A DNA stretch of 64,000 nucleotides, from positions 868,001 to 932,000 of the forward strand of contig CM056743.1 in the NCBI GenBank assembly GCA_029851415.1. Reading direction: 5' to 3'. Below, one piece after another: positions 34,699 through 45,622 of this stretch (position 1 is the first letter of the stretch; the number at the start of each line of letters is the position of its first letter). This stretch comes from Eretmocerus hayati. Taxonomy: Eukaryota > Arthropoda > Insecta > Hymenoptera > Aphelinidae. The notes under the pieces were generated by a model, which did no database searches, was not told the DNA's origin, and was given only the letters and a program-made list of their open reading frames with translations. The position numbers and the translations under genes were made by a program.

Positions 34699-36451
34699 TA
34701 AAAGTGATTAGCAGAAAGCTTTCTCCAAGCGTCATATGATGATAATTAGAATAACCAGACCATCATCATTCTAAAATTGTATGAAAAATATTATGTGAAT
34801 TTTCCTTCCCACATGTTAATTGAAACTATATTATACTTTTTTGTATCTTTATTAATATCAATATAAATCTCATAAATCAGATATTCGTTAAAAAAATTCT
34901 ACATTCTCACAATTACAATACCAATTCAAAATTATCAATATCATCGATCACTTGACGAACTTTACATCAAAGTTGAGATCTGTAGAGATTAAAGGAAATT
35001 TCTGTATTAACCAATCGATAGATCTCGCAGAGAAAATCATATTAAGATTGAGATAAATGAGTCATGAAGGAAGGTAGGAGGAAAAATTGAATATAAAGTA
35101 AAATTTTCCTTCATTTTTTGAATTATTTTTTTGGAGGAAGCTTCTTAGAAGGATTTGAGCTATCTAGTCTAAGGTTTTTCCGATGATATCTATTACTTGG
35201 TTGAGACAGAATTTGGATGCGGTAGGTTTAAAAAGGCTCAAAAAAAATTTTTTGGTGAAAATTTTGATTTTTTTGAAAATTTGAGATCTGTAGAGATTAA
35301 ATGAAATTTCGGTATTAACCAATCGATAGATCTCGCAGAAAAAATCATAGTCTAGGTCATTAAGATTGAGATAAATGAGTCATGAAGGAAGGTAGGAGCA
35401 AAAATTGAATATCAAGGGATATTTTCCTTTATTTTTTGAATTATTTTTTGGAGGGAGCTTTTTAGAAGAATTTGAGCCATCTAGTCTTAGGTTTTTTCGA
35501 TGATATCTATTAGTTGGTTGAGACAGAATTTGGATGCGGTAGGTTTAAAAAGGCTCAAAAAAAATTTTTTGGTGAAAATTTTGATTTTTTTGAAAATTTG
35601 AGATCTGTAGAGATCAAATGGAATTTCGGTATTAACCAATCGATAGATCTCGCAGAAAAAATCATAGTTTAGGTCATCAAGATTGAGATAAATGAGTCAT
35701 GAAGGAAGGTAGAAGGAAAAATTGAATACTAAGGGAAATTTTCCTTTATTTTTCGAATTATTTTTTGGAGGGAGCTTTTTAGAAGGATTTGAGCCATCTA
35801 GTCTTAGGTTTTTTCGATGATATCTATTAGTTGGTTGAGACAGAATTTGGATGCGGTAGGTTTAAAAACGCTCAAAAAAGAATTTTTGGTGAAAATGTTG
35901 ATTTTTTTGAAAATTTGAGATCTGTAGAGATCAAATGAAATTTCGGTATTAACCAATCGATAGATCTCGCAGAAAAAATCATAGTTTAGGTGACTCAATT
36001 TGTTGTGAGAGTGTGTGGGAAAAAGATATTTATGTATTAAAAGTTGACATTTGAGCACTTTTTGTTCAAAAAGCCCATGGATCAAATTTGACTGGGAGCC
36101 GAAAGGTGCCAAATCACTGGGCTCTCAGAAATTGGATTCTCTACAACTTGTAGAAAGCCAAAAGTTGATAAGGCGAATGGTAAAAGAGAAAGTGTGTCCA
36201 ATATAAAACAACATACATACATACACACACACAAACACGGAAAATGGGGTGGAAAGATGAGTCTTTGGCAGATTTGGGAGGACATTAGGAGGAAAAGTGT
36301 TACCTACATTTGATAGCTTGTGGCGAGAGGAAGAGAATGGTCGTTGGCTTTTTTCGATAAGAGGGATTTTGTTGAAGAATATGTTGATTTTAATGAAAAA
36401 TTTGATCAAATTTTCGTTGGGGTAAAAACAAAGCTTTCTCTTCAGAGAAAG
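34699..36451. repeat. Intron or insertion carrying 3.3 copies of a ~317-bp tandem repeat
   Basis: TTGAGATCTGTAGAGAT(T/C)AAA recurs at 34973, 35281, 35598 and 35915 (spacings 308, 317, 317). Each unit carries TTAACCAATCGATAGATCTC and GGTTGAGACAGAATTTGGATG. The right edge CTCTTCAG|AGAAAG could be a splice acceptor rejoining the Rep frame; CTTCT-like motifs on both sides would also fit an insertion. Confidence 0.85.
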
Positions 36452-39400
36452 CAAAATGGATCAATGCTTTTAATTCGTTCATTTTGAGCATTCTTGGTTC
36501 AAATATGGACAGTCAACTCGCCCTAGAGGAATACTCCGTTGCCACTTACGTTGTAGATTACGTCAACAAGTCAGAGAGAGGCATAAGTGATCTGCAGCGT
36601 AAGTTGATTCAATGCATTGACGAAAACCCCGAATTTGATCTTGTGGATGCAACAAGAAAATTGAGCGTCGATATGCTCAATCATATTGAAGTGAGTAGTC
36701 AAGAAGCAGCATGGTTTCTACTCCGTCAACCCATGTCTAGATCTTCTGTGGAGGTGCAATATATCCCCACTGTCTGGCCAGAAGAGCGTCAACGGATTCG
36801 AAAATCAATCAAGGAGTTAGAAAAGTTGGATGAAGATTCGACAGATATATGGAGAGAGAATCATTTTGATAGATACGAAAAACGCCCTGAAGATTTGGAA
36901 AATATCACTCTAGCACAATTCGTTTCCAAGTATTCTAGATGCAGAGATGGTTCCTACAGAGAGCGAATCAAATCACGAGTAATTCGGTGGAGGCATTATG
37001 ACATGAGTACGGATTTCCTCAATTACAAACGAGAAATGGTTACTCTTCATGTGCCATTCCGGAGTGAAGAGAATGAAATTTTAGCTGACATGAAATTTGA
37101 TTCCATCTTCAATGATCAAACAAAACAAGCTCTCATAATGGAAAATAGAAAGGAATTCGAATCAGACCTGGATTTGGAAGCCACGTTGGAAATGTGTCGT
37201 TTATTATGCAGAGAGCGTGAGCTCGACGACGACATAGATCAGAACGTTCCAGATCGTGATGCCATTTTTCCAGAAGCTGATCCCTTTGAAGTATTGCGCA
37301 ATGATCCCGATTCGGTTATCAACCGCGATCTTCTTCTCGCTGCTTTACAAAAAGTTGGAGCCATCGCCCGAAAGAAGGAGAATATCCTTTCAACTGATGA
37401 ATTTTGTGCTTTGATGCGCTCAACGAATACAAAGCAGAAGGAAGTATGCTTGCATTTCATCAATCATATTTTAGCAAACAACCAGTTACAAGAGCCAATT
37501 CAGATTTTCCTCACGGGACCAGCGGGTAGCGGGAAATCTTTTCTCATAAAACTGCTAAAAGAAATCTACAACCGATTTTCAGACAGTGATGGGATATGCA
37601 ATGCATACATAGCAGCTGCATCAACAGGAAGAGCTGCAGCTGATATTGATGGCACCACAGTTCAAACAGCGTTGATGATATCTTGCGGAGAGTTCTTCCC
37701 CCTCTCATATGAATCACTCAGACAGTTTCAATCTGTATTCAGATTCATCAAAGTCATAATTATAGACGAAGTGAGTATGATCAGTCCAGCACTCCTCTCA
37801 AAAATTGATCAGAGACTCAGACAAATCACTTATAACTATGAAAAACCTTTCGGAGGTATGGATGTAGTTTTTGTTGGAGATTTGCGACAGCTCCCACCGG
37901 TGAGGGCGCCACCGATCTATAAGCAGCCTAAAAGTTCTATTGTCGGACCGATGTTGTGGCGTACCTTGAAATTTGTTGAGCTCACTGAAGTTATGAGACA
38001 GAGCGATTTAGTATTCTCAACACTTCTTACTAAGATCGGAGATGGGTTAAAACTTTCTGCAGATGAGTAAAACGTTATAGAATCCCGCATGTTTCCCACA
38101 GACGATGACAATAGTATAAGCTGTGGTGGATATGTTATGGGATCTATCCATCTGTTTCTTGAAAATGACAGAGTTACCGCTTTCACGAACACATTCTTGG
38201 ATTTAGAACCGAATACCACTCGCAGCATAGCAAAAGAAGTAATCTCGAACTGTCCAAACGCACAGCTCCAAGCTAAGTATTTTGAACAGTTCCATAAAAA
38301 GTCATTGATTGATACAGGTGGCATACCATACGAGATAACCTTTGCCCTGCATAGACCATACATCATCACAAAAAACATTAACGTGGTTGATGGCCTTGTC
38401 AACGGTGCCATCGGTTCTTTGGTACATTTGGAATCCAATCAAGACAGGGAAGTGACTAGAGTTTGGCTAGATTTCCATGACTCTGGTAAGACTGGCAAGA
38501 ATGCTTCATTGAAAGCAGCTAAATACATCAGGGACAACAATTTGTCAGCTACAGCTGTTCCAATCCAACGAATGACATTCTCATCAGCTATGGACAAGAA
38601 CAAGAAAGTCCATATCAGGAGGAATCATTTGCCTCTACAATCAGCGATTGCCATGACTATCCATAAATCACAAGGCGGGACTTTCTCAAACGTTACCTAT
38701 CATTACTGTAAACGTCATGAACAGTCGTTGGTTTATGTTGCTTGCTCGCGTGCCACAAGCCTCAATAGATTGTCTATCATACCTATTGACGGTGTGAAGA
38801 CATTCTATCACGGGTTGAAAGATAATCCCAACATGGCCGGCTTAGGGGCTGGATTTGCTAGATTAGCTCAAAACAGATTGAATACGATTTCAAAGGACTT
38901 CTTACACTTCACATCTCCTGACTTTGGCTTCTCAATCTTCACTATGAATATTCAAAGCCTCAGAAAACATGGCCTGGACCTACTCGATTCAGTCATTCAG
39001 TCATGCAGCGTACTTCTACTAACCGAAACCTGGTTACACAACGACGAGCATATTGAAATAGATAATTTTCGACTCGTTTGTCAGTATAAGAGACAAGAAA
39101 CTAGATCTGCGGGTGTTGCAATATACTCAAATATATCCGACAACTTGAACAGTATCAGCTCACATGAAATTTTAACGAGAAGTGATGGAATTTCGTCTAC
39201 AACTGTGGACCCTCATATTGGAGAAATTTGCTCTGCGGAATGTGCTCTGAGAGATGGCCGAAGAATTATTGTGGTAACTGTTCGACTGTCGCCAAACAGA
39301 GCACTCAAAGATATCATACATTTCTTACACAGAAACTTGCTAATCTATTCACCAAAAGTATCCACCATACTGAGAAGATACAATCCCGATGCTGGATACG

Positions 39401-39675
39401 GCGATTGTCCTTTGATTCTCACAGGCGACTTCAATGTGAATTTCAGAGAGGAATCATCAAATTCGCTGGTCGATTTTTTAGATTCTGAATTCAACCTGAG
39501 AATGAACAATGATCGTAATCATTCTAAAACAAAACGTAGTGGGAATAATTCAGGAACAACAATTGATGCTGTGTTCTCGAGATATATCGACGACATTCGA
39601 TCTGAATGCTATATTTCCTACTTTGGTCATCATAACCCAATTATATCGAGTATTGCATACTTGAATAGTGTTTGA
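36452..39675 (+). pseudogene. Helentron helicase-endonuclease, one premature stop
   Basis: A continuous frame with a single TAA at 38068-38070. It begins NAFNSFILSILGSNMD, the conserved end of Rep, with the candidate catalytic tyrosines in TYVVDYVNKSERGIS. Superfamily 1 PIF1-type helicase motifs follow: Walker A GPAGSGKSFLIKL (about 37520), Walker B VIIIDEVSMI (about 37760), GDLRQLPPV (about 37880), MRQSD, then HKSQGGTFSN (about 38665) and VYVACSRATSLNRL. After about 38935 comes an endonuclease/exonuclease/phosphatase domain: FTMNIQSLRKH, LLLTETWL, LILTGDFNVNF (about 39415), TTIDAVFSR and the final GHHNPI. The helicase unwinds the displaced strand; the nuclease is the Helentron-specific addition. 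Apart from the stop it looks complete. Confidence 0.88.
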
Positions 39676-39707
39676 ATCTCTTTCGTATACATGAAATTGT
39701 GACTGCC

Positions 39708-39734
39708 ATCTGATGATGTTATCATACATCAGAT
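39708..39734. repeat. 8-bp-stem hairpin 33 bp after the endonuclease stop
   Basis: ATCTGATG pairs with CATCAGAT across an 11-nt loop. Position suits a rolling-circle 3' hairpin, but no terminal sequence after it can be verified. Confidence 0.35.
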
Positions 39735-39974
39735 TCTGTGAAAATATTTGCTTCAAAACACGCCAGTTTTCATCTACTTGACGATTTTCTTCAATTCAAC
39801 ATCTATGACACTCTCCCATTAACTTCGCGGTTACAGGATATGCGGAAAATACCTCATCGTCAACATCCTCATGAAACTAAATATGACTTCGTCATCTTTC
39901 GCGCGTTCCCCGGACGCACTAATTTTTTTTTTGTGAGAACGCAGATCCCGAGAGAAAAACTAAGAGGGGCAGAT

Positions 39975-40445
39975 GTATAATCTTAACTAAATCAAAATTA
40001 CGTCTTAACCAGACGATATATCTTGCATAGAAAACACAAGTGTAGGTCATCTGAATTCCCCTGAAAGGGAATCTTGTAAGAATAGCTCAAAATATGAGAA
40101 AAAAAATTTCATCCAAAATTCATTTTTTGCTCGTATTTCTCACTACAACTAATTATTTACCTTTTAATGAACTAGAGAGATACTTTTCCAGCATCCTACA
40201 TCAAGTGGTTGAAACCCAATTTGATTCCACTACGTTTAAGTCTGATTCAAATCCAAGTTTCACTTCAAGAATTGAAGTTTCCTCCAAGAACTCCATTTTC
40301 ATCATCTAAAAACCAAATGTATCAAAACTCCGCCTTAACCAAACAATTGTTTTAACTTGTAAAACTAGAGTCTAGATCATCTTAATCACCCTAAAAGTGT
40401 TTCCAGAGAAAATAAATCAAAATATACAATCAAAATTTGATCTAA
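39975..40445. repeat. Two diverged units related to the Helentron internal tandem repeat
   Basis: CTTAACCAGACGATATATCTTGCATAGAAAAC at about 40002 and CTTAACCAAACAATTG at about 40332, each followed by TGTAGGTCATCT or GTCTAGATCATCTTAAT, parallel TTAACCAATCGATAGATCTCGCAGAAAA and TAGGTCATTAAGATTGAG in the 34973-36000 array. Confidence 0.6.
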
Positions 40446-41362
40446 AATTAATTTTTTTCTCATATCTGCTTCTGAGTATGAGTTGCGTCTAAAATGGATT
40501 GGACCACAGGCGAAATGGAAGTATTTTGTGGGAATTCCAATAATGATTTCGGAATTTGATCAGTTCTCCAAATTTCTCGTCAATCCGAGTAAACCTCTGA
40601 GACTATTCCGCTAAGAGAAAGCATTCTGCTAATCTCTCTTAGCAGCGTATTTCGCATCTTTGAGGTTTTCCCTCAATTACTCAGAAAAGGTGGGTCAGAG
40701 CACAAAATGCTGTGAATAGTTTTTTAAAATTTTTTTGAAGAACAAGTAGACGTAATTAGATCAATAGAGAAACTCATAGGCTTTCTCCATGTTGTTGAAG
40801 GAAATAGTAGATAATTAGCAGTAGGCACGATGTTTTTCGTGAGAATCTCGAGCTTTTCCTGATAATATGTCAATCCCCTCGAGTTTTATGATTACCTATG
40901 TCATTTCGTAGGTCTTTAAAAAATCTGTAAAGAACTATTCTTAACATTTTTTGATATAGTCCACTTTGTCTGAGTAATTACGAGGAAACCTCGAAGATGC
41001 GAAATAAAAGAAACGTTATAAGTGGCCAAATTTCTCCATAAGCAATACATGGGGAATGATCAATTTGACAACTCTCGAAAAAAGGAGCTGATCCGATTTC
41101 GCTCGAAATCAGATTCTACTCGTGGAGTTTCGTAGAAAAACATTCACTTTACAGTTTCTTTTGACAATTTTGAAAAACTCATCCTCCTCAGAAGCGTACC
41201 GTGTCATACAATGCTTCGTCAACTAGTTTACGCATGCACGTGCACATGTGGATCAGGCCTGATGTGGGTATGTACCGGCGGACGTTAAATACCGGAAGCC
41301 ACAAAGATAGTGCCGAGACTAGATCTAGGGGGGAGGAACCAGGGCTCGGTGAAGTGCGATGA
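40446..41362. other. Unassigned region with a small foldback
   Basis: Arms TTTCGCATCTTTGAGGTTTTC at about 40650 and GAAACCTCGAAGATGCGAAA at about 40983 enclose roughly 310 bp. No gene is recognised. Confidence 0.5.
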
Positions 41363-42195
41363 AAGCGTATAAAAAAATCGAGCGAGGATTTGTGCCTTAT
41401 ATACTTTGAATTGGGGGTTTTCTAACCTCGCACTTTTCCTCCGACTCACTTATTATCTCGAATGGGGCGTGTTGCCATCTCCTCCCTGTCTATTCAAGAC
41501 TAGTTTAATGCGCATTCACTGTTGGTATCGTCAATTTCTCGATTCGAACCTCTAATGCTTTTATTTCGCTTCCTCAATTTTCACCACCTCAAAAAATTTA
41601 TCCATTCTAGTTTCATTAGAGCTCGAACGCCAATTCGACTCTCATAAGAGCTCGAACGTAGCTCCGATTCGAGGTCTGTCGGTCGAGCGACAACGCGAAC
41701 GACCATGCAATGCGAAAAGGAAAGAGCGAGAGAGAAGAGATCCGTCTGCTTTGTTTACATCGCGTCGGTTCCTCACAAACAGATCATGTGTTTGATCGAA
41801 ATGCTTTCAGAAAAAATGACTTATTCTTGATAATATTGAACCGGAAAAGAAGTAAAATTTCACCTTATGATTTCTATAATAAAAGAGTTAGATCCTCACC
41901 CCCTTCCATTCACTTTTTTCAAAAGTATAACTTGGTGAGTATGAGTTTGTGTCTCAGAACTTTTCACAGGGCTTTTACGGTAAAGATGAGGAATTATTTG
42001 AATCAACTGTATTGCATAGTTTCAACTCTTGAAAGGAATGGAATGAACAAGAAGCCATCTCGAGTATTCTTCGAACAAGGCCAGGCTCTTCAGGATTAGA
42101 ATAGAATGGAGATGAAATGATTTTGTTCCACCTGCATCGAATGTAGTCGTAATACATCTCGGGCGATTTCGCGGAGTCTTTCTTATTTGTTGTTC

Positions 42196-43037
42196 TGTGA
42201 CGGGTAAAGTCCCATCACTCTCTCCTCGGCAATAAATATCATATATTATATCATTACACATGTACATAGCTCATTGTTACAGGTGCGACGCATCGTGCAG
42301 CAGGAGAGAGTCGGCACACAGTAAGTCATTTAAATTAGAGAGAGACAGAGACATGCGCGCGCGCCACAAGATGGCCGCCCAATCAGAAGGCAGCTCCGAT
42401 CTTTGGCTGCCAGCGATACTCGCATAAGCAGCAGACTGTTTCCGGCCGTGAAACGCGATACCTCGTGCTCCGAATTCTGGCTATATGTAGCCCTCGTGCC
42501 GCGTGTGCTCCAGGACGCCGTCGACCACCCTGCCTGATCAGCAAGCGGTGACCCCTGGGCAAACCGACCACGCGTGACCCACCTGGCTCCCGGGGAGCGC
42601 TTTCACCGACCTGGATCGGACCTCCTAGCCATCCCTTTTGCGGCGTGCTGAGCGAGCGAGCGAGCGCTAATTGTAAGTACTGGCGAAATGTCTCTCTCTA
42701 TTTGTGTGGCTCTCTCTCTCGGGATATATCACCTGATGCGCTTACGCCGGGATGCGTCTTGTAACTTTACGTCCGAATAAATCCATCCTTTGTTATATTA
42801 CTTGGCCGCGTTATCAATTAATGATTGTTTCCTCGTGTCGTCGTCACCACTCATAATTGAATGCGCTATCGCTATCCACGACGAGCACCGGCCGACAGGA
42901 GGCCGGATGCCACGAGGAGGACGCAGCCTGGAGCAGACCAACCTATATATCAAGAGTCTCGCTTTCTCGAGAGGTATGCGGCATCGCACTTAGCCGCTGC
43001 TCTCCGAGATAAATAGACGGGATAATTAACCGTCATA
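42196..43037 (+). mobile_element. Solo gypsy-type LTR (842 bp) with GTTC target duplication
   Basis: TGTGACGG...CCGTCATA, flanked by GTTC at 42192-42195 and 43038-43041. The opposite hairpin arm of HH copy E (about 45300-45325) shows the uninterrupted site. It shares GCTAATTGTAAGTACTGG (a splice-donor-like block), GGCCGACAGGAGGCC and CACGAGGA.GACGC with the LTR at 3416-4276. Confidence 0.9.
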
Positions 43038-43054
43038 GTTCATGAAATCCAAAA

Positions 43055-43365
43055 TTTGAAATGGAAGAATTGAAGAAATGAAAATCAGGAGTCGAAACCT
43101 TTGATAACGATTTTTCTAACTTAATATTTTTTCATCAGAGTGTAGAGCGAATCACTCGTTGCTCTTTCGTGGATAATATTATTATAAATGATATGATAAT
43201 AAAAATTGAGAGCATGACGTTTCCAAATGTCATCAGACAATTCAATTTCCATGCGAGAGCAACAAGTGATTCGCTCTACTCTCTGATGGAAAAATATCAA
43301 GTTTGAGAAATCGCTATCAAGTTTTCGACTCCTGTGTTTTATTTCTTCAATTTTTATTCGCTTTT
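43055..43365. mobile_element. ~310-bp foldback MITE
   Basis: GAAATGAAAATCAGGAGTCGAAA, CATCAGAGTGTAGAGCGAATCACT and GAGCAACGAGTGA-type segments are mirrored on the right (AGTGATTCGCTCTACTCTCTGATG, TTTTCGACTCCTG). The loop is about 50 bp. Confidence 0.8.
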
Positions 43366-44865
43366 ATTGCACTCGACCGCGTCCGGACGGAATCTTGTCA
43401 CCAAAATCTATGTGTGAGCGCGTCAATGATTTCTTTTCGCGTGCATTTGTGTTAGTTTCGGGCTCTGCGCGTTTCAACATTGTGTCAACGCAAAATGGGT
43501 TACTGCGCAGCGTCGGACCTCTCTCTCTTTCTCATTGCATCGGCCTCGCCTTAGAATATCACAGCAGTCGACGAAACTCGTCGATTCTTCGCAAACCCTA
43601 AAAATTTCACTCTTTCTAGTTGTGATTAATCGAAACATAATGATTATCAACAAATAGAAATGTTCTCTCTGAGATGTGAGATATGCCTATAACAAGTATA
43701 AAAAACTGCCTGTAGGACCCATAACCTCGAAGTGCTGCCAGTGCCACGAGATGCTGTCCTGTCAAGCCTAAACTGCTGCTGGCTGTGTTGATGCTTTTAG
43801 TGCTGTTATTGTGATGATTTGATGTTTCTCAGTTTTAAGCAGTTTTCAGAGTGCGGTCGATCTCGCCTAACTTTTGGATTCCAACAAGTTTTCTGCATGC
43901 GGCCTCGCTATACCATGGTTTTATCAAAAGTTTCTCTCCACCACGTGTGACCAAAGAGTTTGTGATGAGTGTTAGTAGATAAAAAATAATAGGTACCTCT
44001 AAAAATTGAATGGTCTCATATTTTTGCAAGCTCAGAGAGGAAGTTGAGGCCTCAGTGTCGAGGCAATCAAGTTTCGTGGTGTATGTACAGTAAGCGCACT
44101 GAGCCAAAGTCCTGGTGTTCAAATCATGAAGCACAATCAAGGTGATGAGTGATATTTCATGAGACATTGTGAGCTTCTTGATTTGTCATTGAAATAAGAC
44201 TTTCTCCTCACTGTTACTATTGTCTGCTTCAAGAAACTTCAGATGAATGGCGCAATGGACTACATTCAAAAGTAAAATAGTCACAGTGGCTCTACGCGTT
44301 ATGAACTTGTTCATTTGAACCATTGAGGATGCTTCTTGTCATTTCTTGATGCATCACAGAGATTCAACAGTCTCTTTCGGTTGAATTTTCATGGGTCCAG
44401 CCATTAAAGTGTAGCATACCATGTTACATTCGGCTCAAGACTCATTCCATTTCTAATAAATTTCACTCTACTGATTCAGGAATATGATCATCCATGTTCG
44501 AGCTTTGGCATGTGATGTATCATGTGATCTTAACGGATGGAGATGTCCTGATGATAAATTAATATATCATTGGATGTCTTCATATTCTAGTAATAAGGCT
44601 AACACAGCCTCTCAAATGTGATTTGACTGTGGCTTGTGAATCAATTCAAAATTATCGGTATGCTCAACATGAGATCAGGAATTATTTCTGATCAGCCATA
44701 GCTGACTGATTTATTCCACGATTTATCAATTTGCATTCTGAAGCGCTTGAGCAAAGATGAATACCCAAAGAATCTTAAGAATAGTATCTCAACATTCTGG
44801 CTGATATTAATATCCTTCATTCATGTTCTATACTCCAAGCGATTAGGATAAAACTAAAACTGAGA
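43366..44865. other. Unassigned region within HH copy E
   Basis: No recognised coding sequence. A 110-codon minus-strand frame at 43835-44167 has no domain-like features. Probably another nested insertion. Confidence 0.35.
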
Positions 44866-45290
44866 AAATAAAATAATTAAAAAAAAAACATTTTAAAAAT
44901 TCGCTTTTATGTGAACCGTTAAGTATAATAGCATGTCAAAATTTGAAGAAAATGAAAACTGTTATCTACGTTTCTGTCATAAACAAAGAGTAAATCAGTT
45001 GACGTCCAGCTTTACGAATTCCATGATTTCAAGATATCAAAATGGTAAAAGCGTGGGTTGTTAACTTTGACACATCAAGAGTAGTTTTCACCAATCAACC
45101 CACGCTTCTACCATTTTGATATCTTGAAATCATGGAATTCGTAAAGCTGGACGTCAACTGATTTACTCTTTGTTTATGACAGAAAGGTAGATAACAGTTT
45201 TCATTTTCCTCAAATTTTGACATGCTATTATACTTAACGGTTCACATAAAAGCGAATTTTTAAAATGTTTTTTTTTTAATTATTTTATTT
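44866..45290. mobile_element. 425-bp nearly perfect palindrome (young MITE)
   Basis: Arms of about 185 bp run from AAATAAAATAATTAAAAAAA at 44866 to its mirror ending at 45290, with only a few mismatches (for example GAAGAAAATG versus GAGGAAAATG). The ~50-bp centre is TTGTTAACTTTGACACATCA and following bases. It would fold into one long hairpin if transcribed. Confidence 0.92.
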
Positions 45291-45622
45291 CATTCCTAAC
45301 TTCGGATTTCATAAACAACAAATAAGAAAGACCTCGCGAGATTGCCTGAGATGTATTACGATTACATCCGATGCAGGTGGAACAAAATCATTCCATCTCC
45401 ATTATATTCTAATCCTGAAGGTCCTGGTCTCGTTCGAAGAATACTCGACATGGCTTCTTGTTTATTTCATTTCTTCCAAGAGTTGAAACTTTGCAATACA
45501 CTTGATTCAAATAATTCCTCATTTTTACTGTAAAGGCCCTGGAAAAATGAATCAGTTCTGAGAGACAAACTCATACTCGCAAAGTTATACTTTAAAAAAA
45601 AAAGAATGGAGGGGATGAGTAG

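Larger units (their letters stand above)
29790..39740 (+). mobile_element. Helentron (Helitron2-type rolling-circle transposon), nearly complete
   Basis: A spliced plus-strand gene set in the order basic N-terminal exons, OTU-like cysteine protease, zinc-finger region, HUH Rep, PIF1-like helicase and C-terminal endonuclease. The endonuclease and OTU module are characteristic of Helentrons rather than canonical Helitrons. Splice sites GT/AG are readable for most introns. An ~180-bp direct repeat (30016 and 30205) lies 5'. A candidate 3' hairpin ATCTGATG/CATCAGAT is at 39708-39734. Neither terminus is proven. Confidence 0.8.
41363..45622 (-). mobile_element. HH family copy E (inverted, carrying nested insertions)
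   Basis: On the minus strand the 5' hairpin's outer arm is 45622-45300 and its partner arm is 42195-41895 plus 43042-43055. The terminal module is at 41432-41363 but truncated before the GC hairpin. A solo LTR (42196-43037) splits one arm, and MITEs at 43055-43365 and 44866-45290 plus about 1.5 kb of unknown DNA fill the loop. Matching blocks across the arms include TCTTTCTTATTTGTTGTT and GGTGGAACAAAATCATT. Confidence 0.65.

Noticed and set aside
41710..42099. 129-codon plus-strand frame (MRKGKSEREEIRLLC...)
   Set aside because: It spans the body and hairpin arm of HH copy E, and other copies do not conserve the frame.
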